From Rostratula benghalensis (lineage: Eukaryota > Chordata > Aves > Charadriiformes > Rostratulidae): a DNA stretch of 64,000 nt. Below are positions 26,073-38,150 of the stretch, in pieces. Numbering within the stretch: position 1 is the first letter of the stretch; each line of letters opens with the position of its first letter. The notes under the pieces were generated by a model. It was not told the DNA's origin. It saw only the letters and a program-made list of their open reading frames with translations, and did not search any database. The translations under genes and the position numbers were made by a program. The stretch covers positions 2,813,499 to 2,877,498 of the forward strand of contig VXAI01000090.1 of assembly GCA_013399305.1 (NCBI GenBank). Reading direction: 5' to 3'.

Positions 26073-26644
26073 GGTTGGTTTGGGGTTTCTTTTGACTTTG
26101 CCTCCTACTGGATTATCTAGAGGTCATTGTATAGTTCACCTCTAATCTTTTCTTGCTAAATTCCTGAAGTAGTGACCTACAGAGAAATCCTGACCCACTG
26201 GTGCAAGCTACCTCTTGCTAGGGAGCGTACTTTCTAGTTAATTTTCCATTCCTTATTGAGGAGTGTTGCCTTCATTTCCAAGGGAGGTGTTACAGTATTG
26301 TATCTGCATAGCCAGTGATCGCATGTCATCTCTTCAGCCTGAAGAAAGGTGTGAATTGAAAGTTGGGTTAAATGCAAATGTTACTGCATTAGCTTTCCTT
26401 GTGCTGCTGTGTGCCACCCTTAAGGTCTACCTTAATCTGTAAGTGTTTCAAGCCTGCTTGCATTTAGAAGCACTGGAGTCCTGAAAGATGACAGTAGCTT
26501 TGTGTGGACATTGCTATAAACTGGAATTACTTTGCCTGATGTGGCTTTCTTTTCTCTTGAAGTATGTAAGGAGGAGGTGGTCAACACCAATAATCTAGAT
26601 TAGTAGGCATGTCTGTATGGCTTTACCTGGGGTCATTTTTATTA

Positions 26645-27272
26645 CAGAATCACAGAATATCTGGCATTGGAAGGGATCTTGAAAGATCATCTAGTCTAAT
26701 CCCCCTTCTGGAGCAGGAACACCTAGATCAGGTCACACAGGAACGCATCTAGGTGGGTTTTTAAATATCTCCAGAGAAGAAGACTCCACAACCTCTCTGG
26801 GCAGCCCGTTCCAGTGTTCTGCCACCCTCACTGTGAAGAAGTTTTTTCTCGTATTTAAGTGGAACCTCCTATATTCCAGCACCCATTGCCCCTTGTCCTA
26901 TCATAGGCCGTTACTGAGAAGAGCCTGGCTCCATCCTCCTGACACTCACCCTTTACATATTTATAAACATTAATGAGGTCACTCCTCAGTCTCCTCTTCT
27001 CCAAGCTAAAGAGACCCAGCTCCCTCAGCCTTTCCTCATAGGGGAGATGCTCCTCTCCCTTCATCATCTTTGTAGCCTTGCCCTGGTCTCTCTCAAGTAA
27101 TTGCCTGTCCTTGAGCTGAGGGGTCCAGAACTGGACACAATAATTCAGATGTGGTCTCACCATGGCAGAGTAGAGGGGGAGGAGAACCTCTCTCCACCTA
27201 CTAACCACAGCCCTTCTAAGACACCTCAGGATGCCATTAGCTTTCTTGGCCACAAGGGCACAATTGCACACA
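26645..27272 (-). mobile_element. CR1 LINE, 5'-truncated, minus strand
   Basis: Read on the minus strand, this ends at 26645 in the repeated ATTCTGTG-type octamer that marks the CR1 3' end. Upstream of it are the 3' untranslated part and the end of ORF2. The minus-strand frame contains CR1 ORF2 C-terminal landmarks: [31 protein letters not shown], a short YCVQFW segment, and [20 protein letters not shown]. It is a typical 5'-truncated insertion of about 0.6 kb. The frame stays open for most of its length, which suggests it is younger than the other CR1 pieces here. It is not a host gene, although its 189-codon frame is the longest in the window. Confidence 0.93.
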
Positions 27273-28127
27273 TTATTCCTTGAATCTTCTGTTAGTGTGA
27301 AATAGAAAACCAGGAGAGGTTTTCCGTAGGTTCCACATGTGTTATGTACTTTTGGTAGTGTGTCAAGCATAAGTATATGTACATAAATGTGTTGTATCAT
27401 CTCCTTCATCTGATGATGCCTCATCTATCTGAAGAAGGAGACACAAAAGTACTGTAATATAGGTATTTTGTATTAAGAATGGATTTTGAAAGGCAATGTT
27501 AGAATTATTTAGCATCCAGGGTCACAGGAGAGTCTGTAGGTATAAGTGGGGATGCGCTCTATAGATTTTGAAAGAACACTGAATTAGCTGTTCAGCGTCC
27601 AAGTTGTAGAAAGGCAGAAAATAGCCTGAAAAATCAAGGAAAAGGACCACTGAAGACAATTAGGTTCAATTTACATGTAGTTTGTAGTCTTTTTAGTTGT
27701 AATTTTTTTTCTATATTTATGTAAACACTAGTATTTTTCTGTTTGTAAGGAATGATATTTAATTTAAATGATCTGCAGTCTTGAGCAAATAGCAGAAAGC
27801 AAATAATTTTTTTATCATCTGTCACAAGCTAAGCAAAATGTCATGTTTTATTAATGACTACAGCCTTTGTTTATATATGTACATATGAAAGAAATTGAAT
27901 AAATTTGGATGTAATGTTTACAGCTTCTTAAGTAATAGAAAACCACATCAGTTTCTCTGTTTATTTTCTTAGCTGTGCTGCCAAATGAGGTGAAGGTTGT
28001 CCTGTTACCAGCTTTGTTAATCACAAAGGATTTGTGATTCTTTTTACTCCATCCTTTGGGTGTACAGGCAATGAAAACTTAAAAATGTGGAAGTCCCACT
28101 TCAGTCTCCCTTCCTCCTCCCCTCCTT

Positions 28128-28200
28128 TCACCTCCCCCCCCCAAAAAAAAAACCCCAAACAAATCAAAACCACCCCCAACCAACCAAAACAAACCCTCTG
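28128..28200. repeat. A/C-rich low-complexity tract
   Basis: A stretch of C, then A, then CCCC/AAAC words. The minus strand is rich in runs of G separated by T-rich loops. It is simple sequence, not part of the CR1 copies on either side. Confidence 0.75.
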
Positions 28201-28660
28201 AAACCCTCTAAATTGTGAATTGGAAGAATCCTCTTCAGAGTACATGAAAATGTTGAGTTACTTATTTAAATGTGAGCAGAATCCCACCAGTTGTCAAAAG
28301 TGAATGGAATGAATAAAACTATACATTGGTTCTTATTCCAAATGACAAGCTTTTAAAGTAATTTTTGGAAGACTTTATTCTCTCAGGCACTATTGTACAA
28401 CACTAGCTGCATTTAAACCTTCACTGACAGAAGCCAAATACCTGTTTCTCAAAAAAGGTTGATGATATCTGATATTGCATGAACAGATATATAAAAAAAT
28501 GTAACATGTGATGTGGGCTAAAGGATAAAAGCTATTGGTGAGTTTCAAATATTTGGAAATTTAAAATCAAGCTCTTACCTGTTACATAGAATAACATTTT
28601 GCCTTGCGTAGATATTTTAGTAAGTGAAATTTCAAAGGCGTCCTATTGCCTGCTACTTGG

Positions 28661-28815
28661 GTCAGGTAGTTAATAAGGTCTCCCCTCAGCCTCCTTTTCT
28701 CTAGGCTGAACAAGCCCAGCTCCCTCAGCTGCTGCTCATAAGACTTGTTCTTCAGACCCCTCACCAGCTTTGTTGCTTGTACTTCAATGTCTTTCTTGTA
28801 GTGAGGGGCCCAACA
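28661..28815 (-). mobile_element. CR1 LINE fragment, minus strand, 155 bases
   Basis: The minus-strand translation runs through the CR1 ORF2 C-terminal block: KLVRGLKNKSYEQQLRELGL followed by [16 protein letters not shown]. Both ends are lost, so there is no 3' octamer. The sequence is internal to the CR1 end and parallels part of the copy at 26645-27272, from which it differs enough to be a separate insertion. Confidence 0.88.
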
Positions 28816-29609
28816 CACATCAGTGTGTTTCAGGAAATAAAGTATTTAATGAGTTTTTAAAAACAAGTGTCATGCAACACATCTGGTCACAGTTAAGTGA
28901 GAAGACCACTGGAGCCTTTTTGTTGTCCAGGTGTTATGCTAAATCAATCTTTAAAAGAATTTGTAAGTTGACTCTCATTGACAAGTGATTATTTGTTATT
29001 ATTTCCTATTGGTGTGTTGATAAACTACCCAGAACAAGACTGATCCCTATTTGTGCCTAATAACTTCTGGTGTGTATGTAGACCTTATTTTTCATACTTT
29101 ATTTAACAATGGCTTTGCTGAACTATGTAGAGAGTGGCTTTTTATGTACTTTATTTAGTCTTTCTCTATCCAGGTTATTTTCTGTTATGAAAGCATGCTA
29201 CAAGTAGTTGTGAACAGCTTAGATCCTTTAGGGCTTTACAATTATTCAGCTGCCATGGCGAAACAGATTCGATGCTAGCAGCAGGAGTTCCTTGGCTAAT
29301 ATAAATACTTGAACTAGTAATTACAGCCTCTGATCCTCTGCCAATAATAATTACATCCTCTCTTCCTCTGCCCCAAGGGAGGTGAACTGCTGTAATTCAG
29401 GAGGAACCAAACTTCTGCTGTCAGACACTTGGCCGATACCCATTGTATATTTTCATGGCTCCCAGTGGATCATAAGCTGTGGTTTGAAGAATGCTAGAAT
29501 AATACAAAGATATTTACTCACAGGTTTTGCCTTGATTTAGAAAATGGATACTGGATCTGTTCAAAGACTAATGCTTGGGGAGTATGTTCTTCATAATATT
29601 TTTTTTCTT

Positions 29610-29623
29610 CCCCCCCNCCCCCC
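29610..29623. other. C homopolymer with one ambiguous base
   Basis: A run of C is split by a single N at 29617. The undetermined base and the homopolymer suggest an unresolved length or a consensus conflict. Confidence 0.95.
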
Positions 29624-31904
29624 TCTTCAATGCCCCCTTTACTGAGGACATTACTGTAGAGTACTTCTTGCTGAAATGCAGAGGTAATACCTGGTTTGGC
29701 ACTTCTTTAGGTTGTCTATTCTTCTTTTGCATATTCAATTGGCTTCAAACAGCCACTTTTCTCTTTCAGACCTGTACAATTTTGGTAGCTGGGTTCTATA
29801 GTCTTTTTCAACTCTTCTGCTAGAGTTATTGTGTGCGCTTAGTTATTCAGCGTCTATTTCATTAGTCATCCCCCAATAGGCCATATGCACTGGCTAATAG
29901 GAGCAGCTTTCAGACTTTCCTCCAGATGACCAGTAGTCAGAAAAAAATACAGGCTGGTGAGAGTCATGATCCTAATAGTACCCTCTGATATTTTGCTAGT
30001 GTCCTGTTCATGAAACATCCAGAATTAACGTTAGAATTAACTTCTGCCCACCTTAGCCCATCTCACCACATTTAATAGGGAAAAGAATCTGAAAGACACT
30101 AAGTCCTAACAATTTTCACAGGAATATATTAGGTGAGAGAAACTATTATCTCTCAGAAAGCAAAACACTACAAAAAAGAACATAAATTGTGCACAGCAGA
30201 AGAGATTTGACAAGGAAAACACATTATATGTCCATTACAAGAGAATTTTCTAAGTTTTCAGTTTGTTAAATTCTGGAATATCCAAATAACAAAATCATCA
30301 CAGGAAAGTAGCCCCCTAATATGATAACAAAGTAATTGAAAAGATTAGCAGACAAACTGAACAGTTTACTAGTGACTGAGGTGCATCTACTACTTTTCAG
30401 GAACAGCATCATTGTTTGTGTATAAGGTCTCTGTTCTGTATCAGATGTATCAGAATGACATCTTGGTGGGATAGCTGTACTTTTTCTTGGTTGTGCTCCA
30501 TGGTGCATGTTTCATTTTGAAATACCATTGCATGCAGCACTAATTTAAAAAAGCCAAAAGTTCCTCTCCACAACTTCTATTTTTCCCATGTTCACATCTA
30601 ATTGTATACATGCTTTGAGCTCCAAGATCTTGCCAAGCTGTGGTGAAGGTGTATGAATTTGTGTCCTAATGTTTCAAGAGCTTTAACTGAAGCTTTGTCA
30701 GTCTGGACTGTGTTCTCTCCTTTACCTCATCTTTAAGTGCAGCACCATGGTAGTGGTGGTGGGTTGGGAGGCAGAACATCTGAGGGCCGTGAAGCTTTGG
30801 TTTCATGTTAGTAGCTTGCTCTGCATGCTTTTGCTGTTATTAAAAAGCACCAAGCCATAGGCTTAATAGGAGGTCAAATGGAGGTCCCACAGCCATAGTT
30901 GAGTTCTAAGGCAACAATATTATTTTTACTGTTAAGTAGTTTTTTGAGGACTTGGTTTTCTGCTTCATGAACTTCAGTCCTAGGGGAAGTGCTCCTCTGT
31001 TAGAGTGTATTTTTATTCAGAAGTAAAATATTTATGGTAATTGCAAACTTAAATAATCAACATTTTAAGAAAAGGGAATGAAAAAATTGCATGTTGTTGA
31101 AGGTGCTAGTGGTTTTCTTTAATGCAAGTATCCTTTTCTTTTTGCAGAGAAAATATTTAAACATTAACTCTTACTTGGGAAACGTCATTGCTGTTGATCG
31201 CAATTGAGAGTTGAGATTAAGTAAAATATTTGAAAATGTGCATAAGTAGGCTTAGATTAATGCTGTTTTTTAGCACCATGAAATATGAGTGCTTGTCATG
31301 TCTGTAGGCCTATTCACTAAAGATAAGAATGCAATCACTGGTACTTCAACATACGGAAGCGAGGGCTTAAACCTCTTTCAAAGGTTGACAAGATATGATT
31401 TTGCTTCTTGAAAAAATATAATAAATGAATATTGTAAAATATGCATATATTTTTATATGCGAAAAGTAACAAGCAAAGGGATTCAAAATACCTTTTTACT
31501 TTTAGAAAACGGATAGTGTCTAAGTCTTAGCAGCAGAAAAATTATTTCCAAGCGGTACCACATCTTGAGAGAATGAAACACTGCAATTCAAATGACTTCA
31601 TTTGTGGTTTGAAGGTAAGAGGTTGGCATCACACAAACCATTGTAATAAAACCTTTTCTGTCTTTGCTGTTATTTAAGGTCAAGTATGGGATTCTTAAGG
31701 ATTCCTTGAATTTATTTGAAGTTGCGTAGTAACTCTCTGAAGGAAGAAAAGTCAGTACATGAACACTTGGCAAGCTCATAAAACAGAAGATGCTAGTAAT
31801 TTTGAAAATTTCACTACATTGCAGATGAAAGTGTGGACTTTTGAGGGTGCTTAGAGAATAGAAGTTCTTGTATGGAAAACAGGAATTCTAGTTGTTTGGA
31901 AATA

Positions 31905-32942
31905 CTTGGTACTGGAGATCTGAGGTATCCAGTGGTGCCCCTCAGGGCTCAGTTTTGGGGCCAGTCTTGTTGAATATCTTTATTGATGATCTGGATGAGA
32001 GGATCGAGTGCACCCTCAGTAAGTGTGCAGATGACACCAAACTAGGTGGGAGTGTTTTGCTGCTTGAGGGCAGGAAGGCTTTGCAGAGGGATTTGTACAA
32101 GTTGGATTGATGGGTCAAGGCCAGTCATGAGATTCGATAAGGCCAAGTGCTGGGTTCTGCATTTTGGTCATGACAACCCCAGGCAACGCTGCATGTTCAG
32201 GGAAGAGTGGCTGGAGAGCTGCCTGGCAGAAAAAGACCTGGGGGTGCTGGTGGACAGCTGGCTTAACGTGAGCCAGCAGTGTGCCCAGGCGGCCAAGAAG
32301 GCCAACAGCATCCTGGCCTGTCTCAGGAATAGCGTGGCCAGCAGGAGTAGGGAAGTGATTGTGCCTCCATACTTGGCACTGGTGAGGCCTCACCCTGAGT
32401 GCTGTGTTCAGTTCTGGGCCCCTCACTACGAAAAAGACATTGAAGTGCTGGAGCGTGTCCAGAGGAGAGCTACCAAGCTGGTGAGGGGTCTAGAGAAGAA
32501 GTTCTGTGAGGAGAAGCTGAGGGAATGGGGCATGTTTAGTTTGGAGGAGGCTGAGGGGAGATCTCGTTGCCCTCTACAACTACCTGAAAGGAGAATGTAG
32601 AGAGGTGGGTGCTGGCCTCTTCTCCCAAGTGAATAATGACAGGACCAGAGGAAATGGTCTGAAGTTGCAGCAGGGAAGGTTTAGATTAGATATAAGGAAG
32701 AATTACTTTACTGAGAGGGTGTTCAGGCACTGGAACAGCCTGGCCAGGGAGGTGGTGTAGTCACTGTCCCTGGAGGTATTTAAGACACGTGTAGATGTGG
32801 CGCTTCAGGTCATTCTCTAGTGGTATGCTCTAGTGACTGAGATTGTAGGATGTGGGTTGTATTTTTGTGTATGGTTGGACTTGGTGATCTCAGAGGTCCC
32901 TGCCAACCGTGACAGTTCTGTGAATCCCTCTGTGAATCTGTG
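31905..32942 (+). mobile_element. CR1 LINE, 5'-truncated, plus strand, about 1 kb
   Basis: The insertion starts inside the reverse transcriptase part of ORF2. The plus frame at 31892 reads [20 protein letters not shown] and then [11 protein letters not shown], where CADD stands at the place of the polymerase FADD/YADD motif. A frame change near 32100 moves the ORF to a second frame, which carries [20 protein letters not shown] and the [20 protein letters not shown] block. A further shift follows near 32560. The 3' end at about 32940 has two imperfect CTGTGAATC-type octamers. With frameshifts the element cannot be active. It is about 100 bases from an oppositely oriented copy. Confidence 0.94.
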
Positions 32943-33060
32943 TTACATATTGTGTATTCGATTTTAAACAACTGTGATTCTTTTTGGCCTCTTTGATGCT
33001 TGGGCTGTTGAGATTAAATTGGCAGAACTTCTCTGATCTCCTGTGGTTTTTCACTGAATT

Positions 33061-33512
33061 GCAGAATGACTAAGGTTGGAAGGGACCTCCAGAAGTCATC
33101 TGGTTCAATGTCCCAGATCAAGCAGGGTCATCTAGAACTGGTTTCCCAGGACTATCCACACTGATTTTGAATATCTCCAAGGATGGAGACTCTGCAGCCT
33201 CTCTGGGCAACCTGTGCAACCTTTATAAGGAAAAGACATGGAAATGTTTCAGTTTATGCCTATGTCTTGTGGTCCTGGGCACCTCCAAAAAGAGCCTGGC
33301 TCTATCCTCTTTGCACCCTCCCTTCAGGTATTTATGTGCATTGGTAAGATCCCCCCTGAGCCATCTCTTTTCCAGGCTGAACAGTCCCAGCTGCTTCAGC
33401 CTTTCTGCATAAGAAGATGCTCCAGTCCCTTCATTATCTTTGTGGCCCTTTGCTGGTCTCTCTCCAGTGCATCCGTCTGAGATCTCTCTTGTGCTGGGGA
33501 GTGCAGAACTAA
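33061..33512 (-). mobile_element. CR1 LINE, 5'-truncated, minus strand
   Basis: Starting with GCAGAATGACTAAGGTTGGA, this reads on the minus strand as the CR1 3' untranslated part and ORF2 end. The minus frame contains [20 protein letters not shown] and [20 protein letters not shown]. It is more degraded than the other minus-strand copy at 26.6 kb. Together with the plus-strand element ending at 32942 it forms a tail-to-tail inverted pair. Confidence 0.9.
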
Positions 33513-35081
33513 AGTGAGTAATTGACGCCCAGTAGTAAAATCCTGTTAAGGAAATAAAATCTCCTCTGAAGTTCTGTAGTAAAACTGATTTGTAACAACT
33601 GATTTTCATACAGTGGCAGATGGATGTATTTTCTGTAGTGCATTCTGAATGGCATAGGACTGTAGTCATTAGGTTTGTCAAGATGAATAACTACATAACA
33701 GCTTTATAACTCAGTATTTTTATGATGGTCTACATTGTAGAACATTACCACAATAGTGGTAATGATGACTATGGAAAATGAGTTTTTAATTGAGTGGATT
33801 GGATGGGTATATAGATGCTTGTTTCTTCTCTTTGTGTCTGTGTATTGTCTTCAGCATTGGAGAAATTTTGTTCACATGGTTATGGTTGTTCTTAAAGCAG
33901 TCATTATTGCTAGGCTGTTGAAGTTTGTGATGAGGAAAACCTACTGTGGTTTCTGTCAGTGACTTTCAAGGTGTTTAATGAAGCCATAATAAATCTTGCA
34001 TGCTTTCTAGCTGATTGCTTCTTGTGTGGTATTGGCTAGTAATCTCTACCAAATTATGCAGAGATGTTATTTCTCTTCATTTCCTTCTCATGAATTAAGG
34101 GAACATGGGGGAAAATTTCAAAATCATAACATTAAAACCTTCGGGAAATCACTGATGTCTGAGTGATGTTCTCTTCCTCCAATAATGCTCTGTTGATGCA
34201 AGTTAATTAAAGCAGCAATGTGCAGTTGAACTGACGAACAGCTTCCAGGTTATCTTGGGAGTACAGGAATCAATATTTTTTTCTGTGAATATGGGAGAAA
34301 GACAGCAAACTGAAGAAACTTCTGTTAATAGATAATGGCAGAAAAAGAAGCAAAAGATCTGCATGCAGCCAAAGAACAATAAGCAGTATTGATGGGATGA
34401 AGAAATATTTAGGGATGAAGGAGTATTATTTAACAGAAGATTTGGATTCTGCTGACAAGATAGCTTTCTAAGAGGCTGATTCAATCTACATATAATTAAA
34501 GCCTGAAAGACACTATACCCTATTTTAAGAAAGGTGGAATTAATAATTGTTTTTGGGGAAAAAAATGAGCATCTTGGTAACTGTCAACTTTAGTTTTATG
34601 TTAAAATGCAAGAAAAGTACTAGAGATTAATTCATTTACATACTTTAACATGCAAGTGAAATGAGTATATGCACAAATAATAATGATGGAAAAACCAGCA
34701 ACAGTTCACTTACCAATTAAACAAGGTTTAATTATTAAAAAAAAATAATATTGCTTTAAAGACTAAATATTAATCTTCAACCTAGATGTTATTTATACCT
34801 CAGTATGAATATGAAAGCAAGGCATTTCCAAATGGAAAAAAGAAATCAATTACTTTCAGAAGCAAATGCCTCAGGAAGAAGTTAATTATTATTCTGAATG
34901 CATTTGACAAATGCTGAGCTGAAAGTTTCTTCAAAGTTCTTAAAAGTATTAGGTAAATGTCTAGGACATGCTACCAAGGAAATTCTTCACAAGTGTTAAT
35001 TTGTTTCTTCTGCTGTAGAAGATACATCCTTTGGCGGCTTGAATTGACTACCGAAGTATAAAAGGCATTTTATAGATATAC

Positions 35082-35142
35082 NNNNNNNNNNNNNNNNNNN
35101 NNNNNNNNNNNNNNNNNNNNNNNNNNNNNNNNNNNNNNNNNN
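35082..35142. other. Assembly gap, 61 N
   Basis: Sixty-one consecutive N. The flanks are plain AT-rich intron. The gap size may be estimated, and a short feature could be hidden in it. No PRIM2 residues are missing between the neighbouring exons, so no exon is expected here. Confidence 0.99.
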
Positions 35143-35407
35143 TTTTAAACTCCTACATATAGCATTTAAGCATCATTGATAATTACTATAGTACCCTCCC
35201 CCCTTTTAGAATCCAATAAAAGAAAATAAAGGTGCTAAGAATATAACTTGAATTTTGAATTACTTTTTTATTTTTTTAAAATAAGTTAGCTCTTGCCTTT
35301 GATTTGCTTTCCTTAAAACTTTTCATTCTCTGATTTTCTTTGGGCTGGTTTGTGTTACTGTGAAGGGTGTGTGTATGAGAGAACAAAGTGGTGGGAAGTT
35401 TTATTTA

Positions 35408-35712
35408 ATTAAAAAAAACCAAAAAAACAAACCCACAAAACTTTAGCCTTATATTGATGTCTATATCAACTACTAGAGATTTGTGAGGAAATTTTTTTTT
35501 CCTGCTCCCTTGAAAATGTCATGTCATAGTTGTTACATTTGTAGTGGGAGCCCAGTAATGCCAGTCTGTATGATTTTTTTTCTTCTGTACACTTGGTGTT
35601 GATATATGAAAATACTCTGAATGCTTTAGGTATTAAATTATATTGGCTTATTGTAAAAAAACAGTCAAACAAAACCAAAACCCTACCAAACAACAAAAAT
35701 CCCACCCCAAAA
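35408..35712. repeat. Two A/C-rich low-complexity tracts
   Basis: At about 35408-35442 and 35653-35712 the + strand is made of A runs broken by CC or C, as in CCAAAAAAACAAACCC. They resemble the tract near 28130. Between them lies ordinary AT-rich intron sequence. I see no LINE or SINE body attached to either. Confidence 0.65.
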
Positions 35713-37765
35713 TGGTAATGTTGGAAACATTTTTTCTTAAATGGATTTGTTAGTTCTGAAAAATGTTAACTGTTATCATATAGATGGTGTGCGAACAGTT
35801 CATGTGGGGTGAATATAATAGGAACTGTTTGCTTTACTTTTTATTGGGCACACTTTTGTGCAAGTGCTGCTGAAATAACTTTTAATAGCTGAAAAAGCCT
35901 TGGCAAAAATTACTTATTAATTTTGTACAACACTTGAGATTTGTAACATGCTGTGAAAGGTTAAATCCCAATTTTTTTCGTAAGAAAATTGATCAGTGCT
36001 AAAATGTCAACTGTCTAGGTAGAGCAGCATACCAGCATGCAAATACTGTTCTCTTATTTCAGGTTCCCCAGCTGCATAGCATTTGCATGATGACATTTTG
36101 TTAGAGCATTAGCAAGATAGCTGATGTTTCAAAATCAATCAGTTTTTGTTGGTATGAGGTGGCCTGCAGCTTAGTAGGGCGTTGGAGGAGTCTTCCTGAA
36201 ATGCAATTCAATTGACTTAGTGGGTTCTGGCAAAATGCGCATCTCATGGCTTCTTAGTGGTGGGTGGAAAATTGTATGGTTTAGAAGACCATGTAAGGTT
36301 AGAATTTCTGAAATATCTTAAAAAATAACAATTAAAAAAAAAGCAAAAGAAAACAATATTAAGACCTTCTCAAAAGTATGAAACTTTTGTAGACATTGTA
36401 TTTTAAGTTTAATTTCAGGCAAGTATTTTGCTGCCTGGTGAATTAAAATGCAAGATAGAAAAATAAGCTGCCTTACTGGAGAGCTCATATCCTTTAAAAT
36501 GACTTTTTAGGGAATTGCTAGCTAAAAATCAGGTTTTGTTGAAAATGAAGAATTTTATTTTTTTTTTAAAGTCTTAGAATTCATATTCATTGACAGTGCC
36601 TCTAATGAGAGAGAAATGTATTAAGGAGTCTTTTCTGACTAATACTTCCCCCATTTAGGCTGTGTTCTGGAATAAAAGGTACATCAAAACTAGTGCTCAT
36701 CTCTGAGGACAATCAGATTGCAGTGGGAAAAGATTTTGTCTGAGTGATTTAGGTTTGAAATAAGGTGTCAGTATATAGTAGAGTCTCCCTTTTTAAATAA
36801 AAGCATAGTCTTGATTATATGCATTGAGAAACACTTGTAGTTGGACTCATTGAAAGGGGAATTGAGACTTAAAAGCCTGTTATTTACTGCAATCATGCTG
36901 TGTACATGCATGGTTCATGTTGATCTAAGTACTACAAATACGTAAAGAGCACTTTCATGTATATAGTTTATAATAATACAGTGACTATTATCACACAGTC
37001 CTTAAGTAAGTACAGCTAAGATGTTTCTTCAGCATTATTTGTGGCCTGTTCTTTATCTTAAACTGGGGGTGAGGAAAGGAAAGCCTCCCAAACGCTATTG
37101 TAGCAACCCCTGGAGATTGGGTTTTTTTCTTTTGATCACGCAGAGATTCCAGAAGGATAGGTAAATCTAGATAGATTTCTATTTTTCTTCCACGTTTTTG
37201 GGAGGGTATTAAAAATGTGCTCTAAATTAGTATATTAAGTTTGATAATTAAAAATAATACAATTTGTTAGTATAATTTCAAATTGATAAGGTGACTATAC
37301 TTGTGCCTTTTGGAGGTGACTTCTTCAGGTCAGGTCTCTAGATTACTGGGGAAATAGGAGTGGGTGTTGAAGTTCAATTTTTCTTTTATTCTGTCTTTAT
37401 GGGATCAATTTTCTGTTTTTTAAATGAGTATTTTAAAAAAATCTCATTTATAGCAAATTTTGACCCATTGTATCTTAGTTTCTTAGTTCCTAGTTACATA
37501 TGTAGTCTCTTCTTCGCCAGCCCTCCGCCCCACCCCCCAAGTTTGGAATATAATTTTTTTTCATTAAAAATTAGTGGGAAAGACTTGCTGTTGAGTGTAA
37601 AAGGAGAGTGATATAGAACCACCTTCAGGATCTTTTGTATAAACCAGTAGCAGCTGGTTTTGCATTTCTGTAAGATAGACAACCAAGCTTTCAAAATACT
37701 GTGAAATGTGTGCTTAAGGTAAAATTTTCAGCTGCTTATTGGTGTGAAATGAGATTATATATGTA

Positions 37766-38150
37766 TGTGGTGGATTGACCATGGTTAGCAGGAAAGGTTC
37801 CCCCCCCCAACCTTCCCCAAGGGATTAGAGAGAGGTTCAGGAAGGGCAAAAATAAGAAAACCCATGGATTGAGGTAAAGACAGTTTATTAAGCAAAAGGG
37901 CCAGGGTGGGGGGGGGAGAAGGAAGAAACCACAAGTAATCCTCATCACCAGCAGACCAATACCCACTGAGCAATGACTACTGGAAAGTGGACAAACCGCC
38001 CCTCTTGCTGAGCAGAATGTTATATGGTCACAGGTGATGGGATACTTTTGCAGGTGGCAAAGGTAACTGGCTTTTTCCTGGTTGTTGCTTTTGGGTGTTT
38101 TTGTTAAAGCCTTTTCTTCAGTTTTCATGGCTGCCTTGATCAATCACTAG
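37766..38150 (-). mobile_element. Solo LTR-like element, minus strand
   Basis: The + strand begins TGTGGTGGATTGACCATGGT, so the minus strand ends in a CCACCACA terminus as LTRs do. On the minus strand an AATAAA polyadenylation signal within TTAATAAACTGTCTTTACCT (near 37875) lies about 110 bases before that end, in the position expected for R/U5. C and G homopolymers near 37801 and 37910 frame the segment. No coding region for viral proteins adjoins it. The other end, near 38150, is not clear. It belongs to a different LTR family from the copies at 20 kb and 51.5 kb. Confidence 0.6.

Noticed and set aside
26855..27424. 189-codon minus-strand open frame as a host gene
   Set aside because: Its central part is CR1 ORF2 C-terminal sequence, so it belongs to a mobile element. 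The N-terminal part beyond about 27272 is unrelated intron.
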